A DNA stretch of 64,000 bases from Amycolatopsis sacchari (GTDB lineage: Bacteria > Actinomycetota > Actinomycetes > Mycobacteriales > Pseudonocardiaceae), in contig NZ_FORP01000004.1 in assembly GCF_900114035.1 (NCBI RefSeq), positions 186,001 through 250,000 on the forward strand, read 5' to 3'. Position 1 is the stretch's first letter; every line of letters starts with the position of its first letter. The notes below the pieces were generated by a model. It was not told where the DNA came from, made no database searches, and was given only the letters and a program-made list of their open reading frames with translations. The translations under genes were made by a program, and so were the position numbers. Positions 39,725 to 48,329 of the stretch are shown here, piece after piece.

Positions 39725-40473
39725 CGTCCCGCCTCCACTGCCTCACGCAAGGCCACCAGCTTCGCGACACCCTCGGCGAAATCCCCGTCCCGCGGCAGCA
39801 TGAGCACCACGTGGTCGGCCCCCGCCGCCCGCCGTGCGGCGACCCGGGCCGCGGCCGTCTCCTCCGTCACGTCCGGCAGGCAGACCACCAGCAGCTTGTC
39901 CGGGCCGAGCACGCGCCGGGCCTCGGCGGTGAACTCCGGCGGCACTCCCGCGGGCAGCGCGCCGTCAGCGATTTCCCCCGCCAACGCGAGCATCTTCGGG
40001 CCGTTGGCGGCGATCAGCCGGGGGTACGCCGTGTCCGGGGCGGGCGGCGCCGTGGGGGCGTCCATGCGCTCGCGGTAGTCCCGCACGGTCGCGAGCGGAC
40101 TGCCGAACCGCCGTCCGGTGCCCTCCGCCTGCGCCGGGTACCCCACGCCGAGACCGAGCACGAACCGGCCCGGGTACGCCTCCGCCAGCTGGGCCGCCGC
40201 GGCGTGCAGGGTCTGCGGTTCGCGGGCCCACAGGTTCGCGACCGCCGTGCCGAACACGGTCCGTTCCGTCGCCGCGAGCAGCACGGCGAGCTGCACGAGC
40301 GCGTCCTTGCCCCCGACGACCTCATTGGTCCAGACCGCGGGCCAGCCGGCCTCCGACAGCCGGACCGCCCCCTCCCGCTGGGCCGCCACCGGAGGCACCC
40401 CGGTGAACGACACCGGCAGCATCACCCCGGCCGGCCCCAGCGCGCGCCGGGCCGCTTCGACCACGTTTCCCAT
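39721..40473 (-). CDS. LLM-class F420/FMN-dependent oxidoreductase
   Basis: This 250-residue enzyme has the LLM barrel motifs VMLPVSFTGVPPVAAQREGAVRLSEAGWPAVWTNE, LWAREPQTLHAAAAQLAEAYPGRFVLGLGVGYP and RLIAANGPKMLALAGEIADGALP. It is on the short side for the family but has both ends. GGAGGATCTTCA precedes ATG 40473. It is the first gene of a two-gene operon with the saccharopine dehydrogenase-like gene and is divergent from a LysR regulator. Confidence 0.9.
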   Translation of the reverse strand: MGNVVEAARRALGPAGVMLPVSFTGVPPVAAQREGAVRLSEAGWPAVWTNEVVGGKDALVQLAVLLAATERTVFGTAVANLWAREPQTLHAAAAQLAEAYPGRFVLGLGVGYPAQAEGTGRRFGSPLATVRDYRERMDAPTAPPAPDTAYPRLIAANGPKMLALAGEIADGALPAGVPPEFTAEARRVLGPDKLLVVCLPDVTEETAAARVAARRAAGADHVVLMLPRDGDFAEGVAKLVALREAVEAGR

Positions 40474-40583
40474 TGAAGATCCTCCCGTTGTGCTGCCCCC
40501 ACCGTGGAGCGCCGCCCGGCCGGCGTCCAATGAAAGTTCCGCACACGGCGATGCGTTTCCCGCAACACCGCAGCTAGGCTGGG

Positions 40584-41474
40584 GTGGTGGCCGACCTCGA
40601 CCTGCGACTCGTGCGGTGCTTCACGGTGCTCGCGCAGCACCGCCACTTCGGCCGCGCGGCGGCCGCGCTGCACGTCACGCAGTCCTCATTGAGCCGTCAG
40701 ATCAGCAGGCTCGAACAGCAGCTCGGCGCACGCCTGCTGGACCGCACGCCGAGCGGCACACGGCTCACCGAGGCGGGTGCGGCCTTCCTGGCCGACGCGG
40801 AGGCGCTGCTGCGCTCGGCGGAGCGGGCCGCGGCACGCGCACTGGCGGCCGCCCGGCCCCACCGGCTGACGGTCGGCAGCCTGCTCAACCTGGTCGTCAC
40901 CCCGGCGGTGCGGGAGCTGCGCCGCCGGTTCCCGGACGCCGAGGTGCGCACCGTGAACCTCGGCTGGCACGAAACCCGCGAAGCCCTGCTGGACCACCGC
41001 GTCGACGCTGTGCTGACCCGGCTGCCGCTGCAGGCAGACCGGCTGCGCGTGACCGACCTCTACGAGGAACCCCGGGTGCTCGTCGTGCCCGTCGACCACC
41101 GCCTCGCGGGCAAGGAATCCGTGACGCTGGACGACATCGCCGACGAACCGCTCCCCCGTGCCGACGAACCGCTGTGGGACGCCTTCTGGCGCATCGACCC
41201 CCGCCCCGACGGCAGCCGCGCGCCGGACGGTCCCCTCATCAACGCGGCGGACGACAAGATCGAGCTCGTGGCGAGCGGGCAGGCGGTGGCCATCCTCCCG
41301 GCGTCCGCCCGCATCGCCACCCTGCGGCCGGACCTCACCGCGATCCCGCTCGAAGGCGTCGAACCGTGCCAGGTCGTGCTCGCCACGCGGGCGGACGACC
41401 ACGGGCCGCTCGTGACGGCGTTCCGGGAGTACGCGGTGGCGCACCTCTCCGGCAGTGTCCACTCAGGACGGTGA
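40584..41474 (+). CDS. LysR-family transcriptional regulator
   Basis: A 296-residue LysR protein: winged helix LRLVRCFTVLAQHRHFGRAAAALHVTQSSLSRQISRLEQQLGARLLDRT, then a type 2 periplasmic-binding effector domain. Adjacent GTG codons at 40584 and 40587 could both start it. It is divergent from the LLM-saccharopine-like operon, which it likely controls. Confidence 0.93.
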   Translation: MVADLDLRLVRCFTVLAQHRHFGRAAAALHVTQSSLSRQISRLEQQLGARLLDRTPSGTRLTEAGAAFLADAEALLRSAERAAARALAAARPHRLTVGSLLNLVVTPAVRELRRRFPDAEVRTVNLGWHETREALLDHRVDAVLTRLPLQADRLRVTDLYEEPRVLVVPVDHRLAGKESVTLDDIADEPLPRADEPLWDAFWRIDPRPDGSRAPDGPLINAADDKIELVASGQAVAILPASARIATLRPDLTAIPLEGVEPCQVVLATRADDHGPLVTAFREYAVAHLSGSVHSGR

Positions 41475-42296
41475 GCGCGTGACGAGCGGTTTCTCCGGCA
41501 CGTCGCGCAGCACCTCCGGCAGCGCGTCGAACGTGCAGCGGTCGCTGAACACGGGCATCGGGTCCACGGTTCCCGCCGACACGAGCGCGAGCACGTCCGC
41601 CAGGTGCGGGGTGACGTCGGGTGGGCCGGTGGTGAGCGTGACCGCGTTCAGGTACATCGGCCCGGTCGGCACGCGCGTGTCGGCGAAGTAGATGCCCACG
41701 CTGTGGCAGTACCCGCCCGGCGCGGTGGCCCGCAGCGCCGACGAAAGCCCCTTCGGATGCCCGGCCGCGATGCGCCGGCGGCGCTTGTCGCCGTCCACGT
41801 AGACCACCCGCTCACCGCCCAGCGCCCCGGCGAACGCACACGCCCACAGGCCGATGCTCGTCCCGCCGAACACCAGCACCGGCGCACCGGGCAGGCGCCG
41901 CTGGCCGAGCAGCACGCTGCGGTAGGCGTCGACGAGGTTGTCCGACGCCGAAGCGACCGCACCGGGATCGACCCCGGCGGGCACGCGCACGAGGTTCGCC
42001 GCGGCCCACGGCACCCGCACGAGGTCGGCGAACAGCCCGCCCCAGTCCCCGCCCAGCGGCAGGCCGAACATCGCGTGCCGCGGTACGGCCGCGCACCGCG
42101 ACGGCGCGCCGTCGCGGCGGTTCTCGCAGCTTCCGCACGAAACGTGCCACGGCACCACGGCGAGGCCCGGCACGTCCGGCCCCAGCTCCACGATCTCGGC
42201 CACGCACTCGTGCCCCAGCGAGGGCACTGGGTCGAAGGGCGTCAGCCCCGCGATCACCGCCCGGTCGAGGTCGCACGTCGCCGTGACGGGCCGCAC
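41463..42296 (-). pseudogene. Decaying zinc-type MDR dehydrogenase
   Basis: The 277-residue frame resembles glutathione-independent MDR dehydrogenases of about 340-350 residues but lacks several parts. The first ~30 residues are missing: the frame runs upstream without a start into the methyltransferase gene, reading EPGDALVRPV. A few residues are gone before VVPWHVSCGSC, one structural Cys is lost (CGSCENRRDGAPSRC), and about 30-35 residues are missing between VYVDGDKRRRRIAA and GHPKGLSSALRATAPGG, part of the Rossmann fold. All gaps keep the frame. It is probably not a working enzyme. The 3' end overlaps the LysR gene by 12 bp. Confidence 0.65.
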
Positions 42297-42330
42297 CAGC
42301 GCGTCACCCGGTTCGAGCAGCGCGCACTCG

Positions 42331-43200
42331 TCAGCCTTCCGGCACGCGGCCGACGCCGGCCCAGTAGAACGGCCTGACCTGTTCCGGTTCCAGCTTGGGG
42401 AACACGGCCTCCACCGGGTCCGGCCGCCAGTCGGTGAGGTGCACGATGCCGGGCGGCACCAGCTCGAACCCGGCGAACCACGACTCGAACTCCGCGCGGT
42501 CCCGCAGCCAGGCCGGGTTCTGCGTGCGCCGGTAGGACTCGGCGAGCGCGCCGATCTGCGCGGCGCCCTCCTCGGGGGCGTCGTCGGTGGTGATGTGGCT
42601 GGCGGCCCACCAGCTGCCCGGCGCGAGCTGGCGCCGGTAGCGCGCGACGAGGTCGAGCACGTTGTCCCCGCCGCCCACGAAGTGCAGCACCGACACCATC
42701 AGCAGGCACACCGGCTTGCGGAAGTCCAGCAGCTTGCGGGTGACCGGGTGCGCGAAGATCTCCTCCGGGTCCCGCAGGTCGCAGCGGACCACGCCGGCCC
42801 ACTTGGTGGCGCCCTGCTTGTCGAGGATGATCTCGGAGTGCGCCACCGCGACGGGCTCGTAGTCGACGTACACCACGCGGGGATCGGACTTCGGCGCCGC
42901 GTGCTGCCGCACGATCTCGTGCACGTTGCCCACCGTCGGCACCCCGGACCCCAGGTCGAGGAACTGCGTGATGCCCTCGTCGAGCGCCGCGCGCACCACC
43001 CGGCCCAGCCACTGCCGGTTCGACATCGCCAGCGGTTTGATCAGCGGGAACTGCTTGTCCGCCTTCTCCCCGAACATCTGGTCCACGACGTAGTTCGTGC
43101 TGCCGCCCAGGTACCAGTCGTAGACGCGGGCCGAACTCGGCTTGTCCAGATCCAGGTCGCGCGGCGCCGCCGGCGCGTGCTCGCTGTCGTCCTTGCGCAA
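42331..43200 (-). CDS. SAM-dependent methyltransferase, DUF574 family
   Basis: This 289-residue member of the actinobacterial DUF574 (PF04672) family has the signature SSARVYDWYLGGSTNYVVDQ near the N-terminus, the SAM motif FLDLGSGVPTVGNVHEI and VVYVDYEPVAVAHSE. The start TTG 43200 is chosen because GAGGAG lies seven bases before it. The natural substrates of the family are unknown. It follows a second DUF574 gene by 61 bases on the same strand. Confidence 0.9.
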   Translation of the reverse strand: MRKDDSEHAPAAPRDLDLDKPSSARVYDWYLGGSTNYVVDQMFGEKADKQFPLIKPLAMSNRQWLGRVVRAALDEGITQFLDLGSGVPTVGNVHEIVRQHAAPKSDPRVVYVDYEPVAVAHSEIILDKQGATKWAGVVRCDLRDPEEIFAHPVTRKLLDFRKPVCLLMVSVLHFVGGGDNVLDLVARYRRQLAPGSWWAASHITTDDAPEEGAAQIGALAESYRRTQNPAWLRDRAEFESWFAGFELVPPGIVHLTDWRPDPVEAVFPKLEPEQVRPFYWAGVGRVPEG

Positions 43201-43261
43201 ACTGGCGCTCCTCGCGGTCTCGGTGCCCTGGTGGAGCAGGATATCCGACGGCGGAAAGCGC

Positions 43262-44125
43262 TTACCCGGCTTTGCGGCCGACCCCCGCCCACACCACGGA
43301 GTCGTTGGGCGAGTCGAACCGGACGTCGGGCGCGTTCTCGCCGTTCTCCTCGGGGTGCCACAGCGGCGTCCAGGTGGCGCCGGGCTCGACCATCTCCAGG
43401 TCGCCGAACAACGCCTCGATCTCCGCGCGGGGGCGCCAGATCACCGGGGTCGCGGTGTTGTCGTACATCTTGCCGAACTCCGCCATCTCGCGGGCCCGGC
43501 TCTCCGGCACCCCGTCGGCGGTGCCGTGCGACAGCACGAGGTACGAACCGGGGGTGAGCAGCTCCCGGTAGCGCGCGACGGCCTCCGGGCCGACGTCCGT
43601 GCCGTCCGGGCCGGGCTGGGTGACGTGCAGGACGGCGATGAGCAGCAGCGCGACCGGCTGCCCGAAGTCGATGACGCCGCTGTCGCGGACCTTGCGCCAC
43701 AACAGGTCCGGGTCCCGCAGGTCCGCGCGGATCACCGCGTGCCGGTCGGGGTCGCCGTCCTGTTCCAGCAGCATCTGCGAGTGCGCGACGGCGACGGCCT
43801 CGTTGTCGATGTACACGACGCGGGTGCCGGTGTTCAGCTCGTCGGCCACCTGGTGCGTGCTGCCCATCGTCGGCACGCCGGAACCCACGTCGATGAACTG
43901 CCGCACACCCTGCTTCACCAGGTACCGCACGGCGCGGTGCAGGAACAGCCGGTTGGACTTAGCCGCCGGGCGCACGAACGGGAAGGCCTCCAGCGCCTTC
44001 TCCGCGAACACGCGGTCGACCGCGTAGTTGGCCTTACCACCCAGGTAGTAGTCGTACACCCTGGCCACGTTGGGGTGGTCCAGGTCGACGCCCTCGACCG
44101 GAAACTTTTCGAACCGCTCGGCCAT
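43262..44125 (-). CDS. SAM-dependent methyltransferase, DUF574 family (second copy)
   Basis: A 287-residue paralogue of the downstream gene: PNVARVYDYYLGGKANYAVDR, FIDVGSGVPTMGSTHQVAD and VVYIDNEAVAVAHSQ. The two copies are clearly diverged, so the duplication is old or both were acquired. It is divergent from an FAD monooxygenase gene across a region with two palindromic sites. Confidence 0.9.
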   Translation of the reverse strand: MAERFEKFPVEGVDLDHPNVARVYDYYLGGKANYAVDRVFAEKALEAFPFVRPAAKSNRLFLHRAVRYLVKQGVRQFIDVGSGVPTMGSTHQVADELNTGTRVVYIDNEAVAVAHSQMLLEQDGDPDRHAVIRADLRDPDLLWRKVRDSGVIDFGQPVALLLIAVLHVTQPGPDGTDVGPEAVARYRELLTPGSYLVLSHGTADGVPESRAREMAEFGKMYDNTATPVIWRPRAEIEALFGDLEMVEPGATWTPLWHPEENGENAPDVRFDSPNDSVVWAGVGRKAG

Positions 44126-44204
44126 GCCCGCCTACTCGTCATCGTTCCGCCACAGACCGTGCGGATAGTAGCGCTGACCGGGATGCCCCTTTCGCGAAGG
44201 CGTT

Positions 44205-44240
44205 CTGACCGACTGGTCAGTGGTCTGACCGATCGGTTAG
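44205..44240. promoter_or_regulatory. Two tandem TetR-type operators
   Basis: CTGACCGACTGGTCAG (44205-44220) and CTGACCGATCGGTTAG (44225-44240) lie 20 bp apart, the second ending ten bases before the FAD monooxygenase start. The TetR gene at 46737, at the end of the same unit, is the natural candidate to bind them. Confidence 0.7.
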
Positions 44241-44250
44241 TCTCGGTGCC

Positions 44251-45465
44251 ATGGAGCACGTGACGTGTTGTGTGGCCGGCGGTGGGCCGGCCGGGGTGAT
44301 GCTGGGGTTGTTGCTCGCGCGCGCCGGGGTGCGGGTCGCGGTGCTGGAGAAGCACGACGACTTCCTCCGCGACTTCCGCGGGGACACCGTGCACCCGTCC
44401 ACCCTGCGGCTGCTGGACGAGCTCGGTCTCGGCGAGCGCTTCGCCGCCCTGCCGCGGCGGGAGCTGACCGAGATGCGCATGCGGATCAACGGCGAAACCG
44501 TCGTGGCCGCGGACTTCGGGCGGTTGCGCGGGCGGCACCCCTACATCGCGATGGTCCCGCAATGGGACTTCCTGCAGCTGCTGGCCGACGCCGAGCCGGC
44601 GCTGGACCTCCGGATGGGTACCGAGATCACCGGGCTGCGCCGCGAGCACGGCCGCGTCACGGGCGTGACCTACCGCGACGCGAGCGGCGACGGCGAGCTG
44701 GCCGCGGATCTCGTCGTGGCGTGCGACGGCCGTGATTCGGTGGTGCGGCGGGCGGCGGGGCTGCGGCCGAGGGAGTTCCCCGTGCCGATGGACGTGTGGT
44801 CGGTGCGGGTGCCCGCCCCGCCGCACGGCGAGCGCGACGGCCGGGTGTTCGGTGTGTTCGGCGGTGGCCAGGCCGCGGTGACGATGGACCGCGGCGACTA
44901 CTTCCAGACCTCGTACCTGATCCGCAAGGGCGACGACGCGCGGCTGCGCGCGCAGGGCATCGAGTGGTTCCGCGAGCGCCTCGGCGCGTTGTTCGGCTGG
45001 GCGCCGGACGTGCTGTCGGTGATCCGGTCCTGGGACGACGTGAAGCTGCTGGAGACCACGATGGGCCGCCTGCCGCGGTGGTACGCCGACGGCCTGCTGT
45101 GCCTCGGGGACGCGGCGCACACTATGTCCCCCGTCGGCGGGGTCGGGGTGAACCTCGCGGTGCAGGACGCCGTCGCCGCGGCACGGATCCTCGCCGGGCC
45201 GCTGCTTTCCGGCCGGGTGTCCACAAAGGACCTGGCGAAGGTGCAGAAGCGCCGGGAGCTCCCGGTGCGCGTGATCCAGCGCCAGCAGCTGGGCGAGCAC
45301 GACATGCTGCTGCGCCCCGCGCTCGACGGCACACTGACGGAGCTGCCCGCGCCGCTGCGGGCCGTGCGCCGCTTCCCGGCGCTGGCGGCCGTGACGGCCT
45401 ACCTCGGCGGGGTCGGGCTGCGACCCGAGCACGCACCCGCCTTCGCGCGGCCTCGGGGCCGATGA
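44251..45465 (+). CDS. FAD-dependent aromatic-type monooxygenase
   Basis: A 404-residue flavoprotein hydroxylase of the PHBH fold. It has the FAD loop CCVAGGGPAGVMLGLLLARAG, the DG-type motif VVACDGRDSVVRRAAG, and GDAAHTMSPVGGVGVNLAVQDA for the FAD ribityl site. It hydroxylates or epoxidises an aromatic or polyketide-like compound using NAD(P)H and oxygen. It follows two TetR-type operators and is followed 62 bases later by a second monooxygenase. Confidence 0.92.
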   Translation: MEHVTCCVAGGGPAGVMLGLLLARAGVRVAVLEKHDDFLRDFRGDTVHPSTLRLLDELGLGERFAALPRRELTEMRMRINGETVVAADFGRLRGRHPYIAMVPQWDFLQLLADAEPALDLRMGTEITGLRREHGRVTGVTYRDASGDGELAADLVVACDGRDSVVRRAAGLRPREFPVPMDVWSVRVPAPPHGERDGRVFGVFGGGQAAVTMDRGDYFQTSYLIRKGDDARLRAQGIEWFRERLGALFGWAPDVLSVIRSWDDVKLLETTMGRLPRWYADGLLCLGDAAHTMSPVGGVGVNLAVQDAVAAARILAGPLLSGRVSTKDLAKVQKRRELPVRVIQRQQLGEHDMLLRPALDGTLTELPAPLRAVRRFPALAAVTAYLGGVGLRPEHAPAFARPRGR

Positions 45466-45527
45466 GTTTCGCGCCCCGAGGGGGTCTACCTCTCCGACGG
45501 CAGGAACGCGGACGAGCGGGAGGCACT

Positions 45528-46736
45528 GTGAGCGGCACCAGGGTGTTGGTGGCGGGGGCGAGCATCGCGGGGCCCGCGCTGGCCCACTGGCTGCACCGGC
45601 GGGGAGCCGAGGTGACCGTGGTGGAGCGGGCCCCCGAGCTGCGGCCCGGCGGGCAGGCGGTGGACGCGCGCGGGGTGACCAAGGAGGTCATCCGGCGCAT
45701 GGGGCTCGGCCCCGCGGTGCGCGCGGCCCGCACCGAGACCGCCGGCGCGCACGTGGTGGACGCGGACGGCGCCGTGCTGGAGACCTACCGCGCGGACGAC
45801 GACGGCGGCGACGGGTACATCTCGGAGATCGAGATCCTGCGCGGGGACCTGTCCCGGGTGCTCTACGACGACACCCGCGACGGCGTCGAGTACGTCTTCG
45901 GCGACCGGATCACCGAGCTGACCCAGGACGCGGACGGGGTCGACGTGGCCTTCGCGGGCGGTGGCAGGCGGCGCTTCGACCTGGTCGTCGGGGCGGACGG
46001 GCTGCACTCCTCGCTGCGCGCGCAGGTCTTCGGGCCGCACGAGCGGTTCGTCCGCCACCTCGGGCACGTGCTGGCCTTCTACAGCGTGCCCAACAAGTTC
46101 GGGCTGGACCGCTGGCTGCTGGAGTACCAGGAGCCCGCCTCCGGCCGCTCCGCCCTCCTGCGGCCCATCCAGGACGCCACTCGCGGGATGGCCATGTTCT
46201 CCTTCCCCGCCGGCGAGTTCGACGTCGACCACCGCGACGTCGAGGCGCAGAAGCGCCTGCTGCGCGAGCGGGCGGCCGATCTCGGCTGGCTGGCGCCGCG
46301 CCTCCTCGAGCACCTGGACGACACCCCGGACTTCTACCTCGACCAGGTCGCACAGGTGGTGCTGGACCGCTGGTCCAGCGGACGGGTGGGGCTGCTCGGG
46401 GACGCGGCGTTCAGCTCGTCACCGCTGTCCGGGCAGGGCACGGGCCTGGCGCTGGTCGGCGCTTACGTGCTGGCCGGTGAGCTGGCCGCCGCCGGGTGGG
46501 ACCCGGAGGCGGGGTTCGCCGCCTACGAGGCGCGGATGCGCCCGTTCGTCGAGGCCAACCAGGAGATCGGGCGGTTGAACGCGCGCAGCCGCGACGTTCC
46601 CGGGCCGGACACCGAACCCGGCCCGGCGCCGGAGGAGTGGGACATGGAGCTGATCGAGCGCGCGCTCAACGGCCTCGAACTGCCGGACTACGCGGAGGTG
46701 CCGGACTCCGGGCCCCGCTCGCCGATCCCCTCGTAG
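45528..46736 (+). CDS. FAD-dependent monooxygenase (TetX-like branch)
   Basis: This 402-residue flavoprotein has the FAD loop VLVAGASIAGPALAHWLHRRG, VVGADGLHSSLRAQVFG and GLLGDAAFSSSPLSGQGTGLALVGAYVLAGEL, a pattern closest to TetX-type and related hydroxylases. GGGAGG lies five bases before GTG 45528. It may inactivate or modify an antibiotic-like compound, which would suit control by a nearby TetR; that is inference. Its stop directly abuts the stop of the convergent TetR gene. Confidence 0.9.
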   Translation: MSGTRVLVAGASIAGPALAHWLHRRGAEVTVVERAPELRPGGQAVDARGVTKEVIRRMGLGPAVRAARTETAGAHVVDADGAVLETYRADDDGGDGYISEIEILRGDLSRVLYDDTRDGVEYVFGDRITELTQDADGVDVAFAGGGRRRFDLVVGADGLHSSLRAQVFGPHERFVRHLGHVLAFYSVPNKFGLDRWLLEYQEPASGRSALLRPIQDATRGMAMFSFPAGEFDVDHRDVEAQKRLLRERAADLGWLAPRLLEHLDDTPDFYLDQVAQVVLDRWSSGRVGLLGDAAFSSSPLSGQGTGLALVGAYVLAGELAAAGWDPEAGFAAYEARMRPFVEANQEIGRLNARSRDVPGPDTEPGPAPEEWDMELIERALNGLELPDYAEVPDSGPRSPIPS

Positions 46737-47333
46737 CTACGCGATCGCCGCCAGGACGAACCTTTCGAGTTCGTCCGCGGCGGCGTCGAGGTCGAGCTCG
46801 GGGTGGGCGAGCCAGTGCGACACCACCCCGTCGATCGCGCCGCCGATGGCCAGTGCGATCGCCCGCGTGTCGAACTCCCGCAGCTGCCCCGCCCGCTGCC
46901 CGTCCGCCAGCAGCCCGGCCAGCGTCTGCCACCGGCCGCCCGCGTCGTGCGAGCCGGGGGCCTTGAGCTTCGTGCCGTCCTGGTCGTCGAGCAGCACCTC
47001 GGTGATCAACCGCACGTGCCGCCGGTGCGCCGACTGGTAGCCGATCATCGCCCGCACGTACGCCGTCACGGCCGCGCGGGCGTCGGGCTGGCTTTCGACG
47101 CGCTCGCGCACGTAGTCCCCGAACTGCCGGAACACGTGCTCCAGCGCCGCCTGCGCCAGGTTCTCCTTCGAGGAGAAGTGGTACAGGACCGCGGCCTTGG
47201 AGATGCCCGCCCGTTCGGCGATGGCGGACAGCGACGTGCCGCGGTAACCCTTCGTGGAGACGAGGTCGATCGTGCACTCGATGATCTGCTCCCGGCGGGC
47301 GTGCTCGGTGAACGTCATCGGCCGGGAGCTCAT
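46737..47333 (-). CDS. TetR-family transcriptional regulator
   Basis: A 198-residue regulator with REQIIECTIDLVSTKGYRGTSLSAIAERAGISKAAVLYHFSSKENL and a TetR C-terminal helical domain. It is convergent with the two monooxygenase genes and divergent, at 30 bp, from a WYL regulator. No CTGACC-type site lies at its own start, so autoregulation is not visible; control of the monooxygenases through 44205-44240 is a guess from position. Confidence 0.92.
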   Translation of the reverse strand: MSSRPMTFTEHARREQIIECTIDLVSTKGYRGTSLSAIAERAGISKAAVLYHFSSKENLAQAALEHVFRQFGDYVRERVESQPDARAAVTAYVRAMIGYQSAHRRHVRLITEVLLDDQDGTKLKAPGSHDAGGRWQTLAGLLADGQRAGQLREFDTRAIALAIGGAIDGVVSHWLAHPELDLDAAADELERFVLAAIA

Positions 47334-47363
47334 GCCGCGATTCTAGGCGGGCACAATGCGGGC

Positions 47364-48329
47364 ATGCGCGCGGAACGTCTGGTCGCCCTCCTGTTCACGT
47401 TGCAGAGCAGGCGCAGCGCCACGGTGGCCGAGCTGGCCGGGGCACTCGGGGTGTCCGAACGGACCATGCACCGCGACATCTCCGCGCTGCAGGCCGCGGG
47501 CGTTCCACTGTGGACGGAGACCGGCCGGTACGGCGGGGTGCGGCTCGTCGACGGCTGGCGGACGCGGCTGGACGGGCTGACCTCCCGCGAGGCGGTGGCG
47601 ATCTTCGCGATGGGCGTGCCGCGCGCACTGGCCGAACTCGGCCTCGGCACGGCCGTCTCCGCCGCGCACGCGAAGGTGTCGGCGACACTGCCCGCGCCCC
47701 TGCGGGAGCAGGCACAGCACCTGGCGCAGCGCTTCCACCTCGACGCACCGGGCTGGTACTCCGAGGAGGAGGACGCCGGGCACCTCGCGGAGATCGCGCG
47801 GGCCGTGTGGGAACAGCACCGCGTCACGGTCACCTACCGGCGGGGCGAGGGCACCGTCGAGCGGACGCTCGAACCGCTGGGGCTCGTGCTCAAGGCCGGG
47901 GTCTGGTACCTGGTGGCGCGGGTCGGCGAGGCGCTGCGCACCTACCGGGTCAGCCGCATCGCCACGGTCGAACCGAGCGACGAGCGCTTCGAGCGGCCCG
48001 CCGACTTCGACCTGGCGAGCTGGTGGCAGCGGTCGTCGGCCGAGTTCGAGCGGTCGCTGCAGCGGTACCCGGTGCGGTTGCGGCTGAGCGCCCGCGGCAC
48101 GCGGTTGCTGCCCCGGCTGGTCGATGCCGACTCGGCGCTCGCGGCGTTGCGGGCGGCGGGTCCGCCGGATGCCGACGGCTGGGTGGAAATCGAGCTGGCG
48201 CTGGAGGAACCGCCCGTCGCCGCGGGGCAGCTCCTCGGGCTCGGCGTGGAGGTGGAGGTCCTCGGACCACCCGCCGTGCGGGCCGCGTTCGCGGACGCCG
48301 CACGGCGGATGGCCGACCGTCACCGGTAA
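47364..48329 (+). CDS. HTH-WYL-domain transcriptional regulator
   Basis: This 321-residue protein has an N-terminal HTH_11 (RRSATVAELAGALGVSERTMHRDISALQAAGVPLWTETGRYGGVRL) and a WYL domain (RTLEPLGLVLKAGVWYLVARVGEALRTYRVSRI, about 170-205) with a C-terminal WCX-like region. WYL domains bind ligands such as nucleic acids or small molecules. The closest target by position is the convergent SDR, whose 3' end overlaps it by 10 bp. Confidence 0.92.
   Translation: MRAERLVALLFTLQSRRSATVAELAGALGVSERTMHRDISALQAAGVPLWTETGRYGGVRLVDGWRTRLDGLTSREAVAIFAMGVPRALAELGLGTAVSAAHAKVSATLPAPLREQAQHLAQRFHLDAPGWYSEEEDAGHLAEIARAVWEQHRVTVTYRRGEGTVERTLEPLGLVLKAGVWYLVARVGEALRTYRVSRIATVEPSDERFERPADFDLASWWQRSSAEFERSLQRYPVRLRLSARGTRLLPRLVDADSALAALRAAGPPDADGWVEIELALEEPPVAAGQLLGLGVEVEVLGPPAVRAAFADAARRMADRHR

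Noticed and set aside
41463..42296. Intact alcohol dehydrogenase
   Set aside because: N-terminus, one structural Cys and part of the Rossmann fold are missing, so I list it as a pseudogene.
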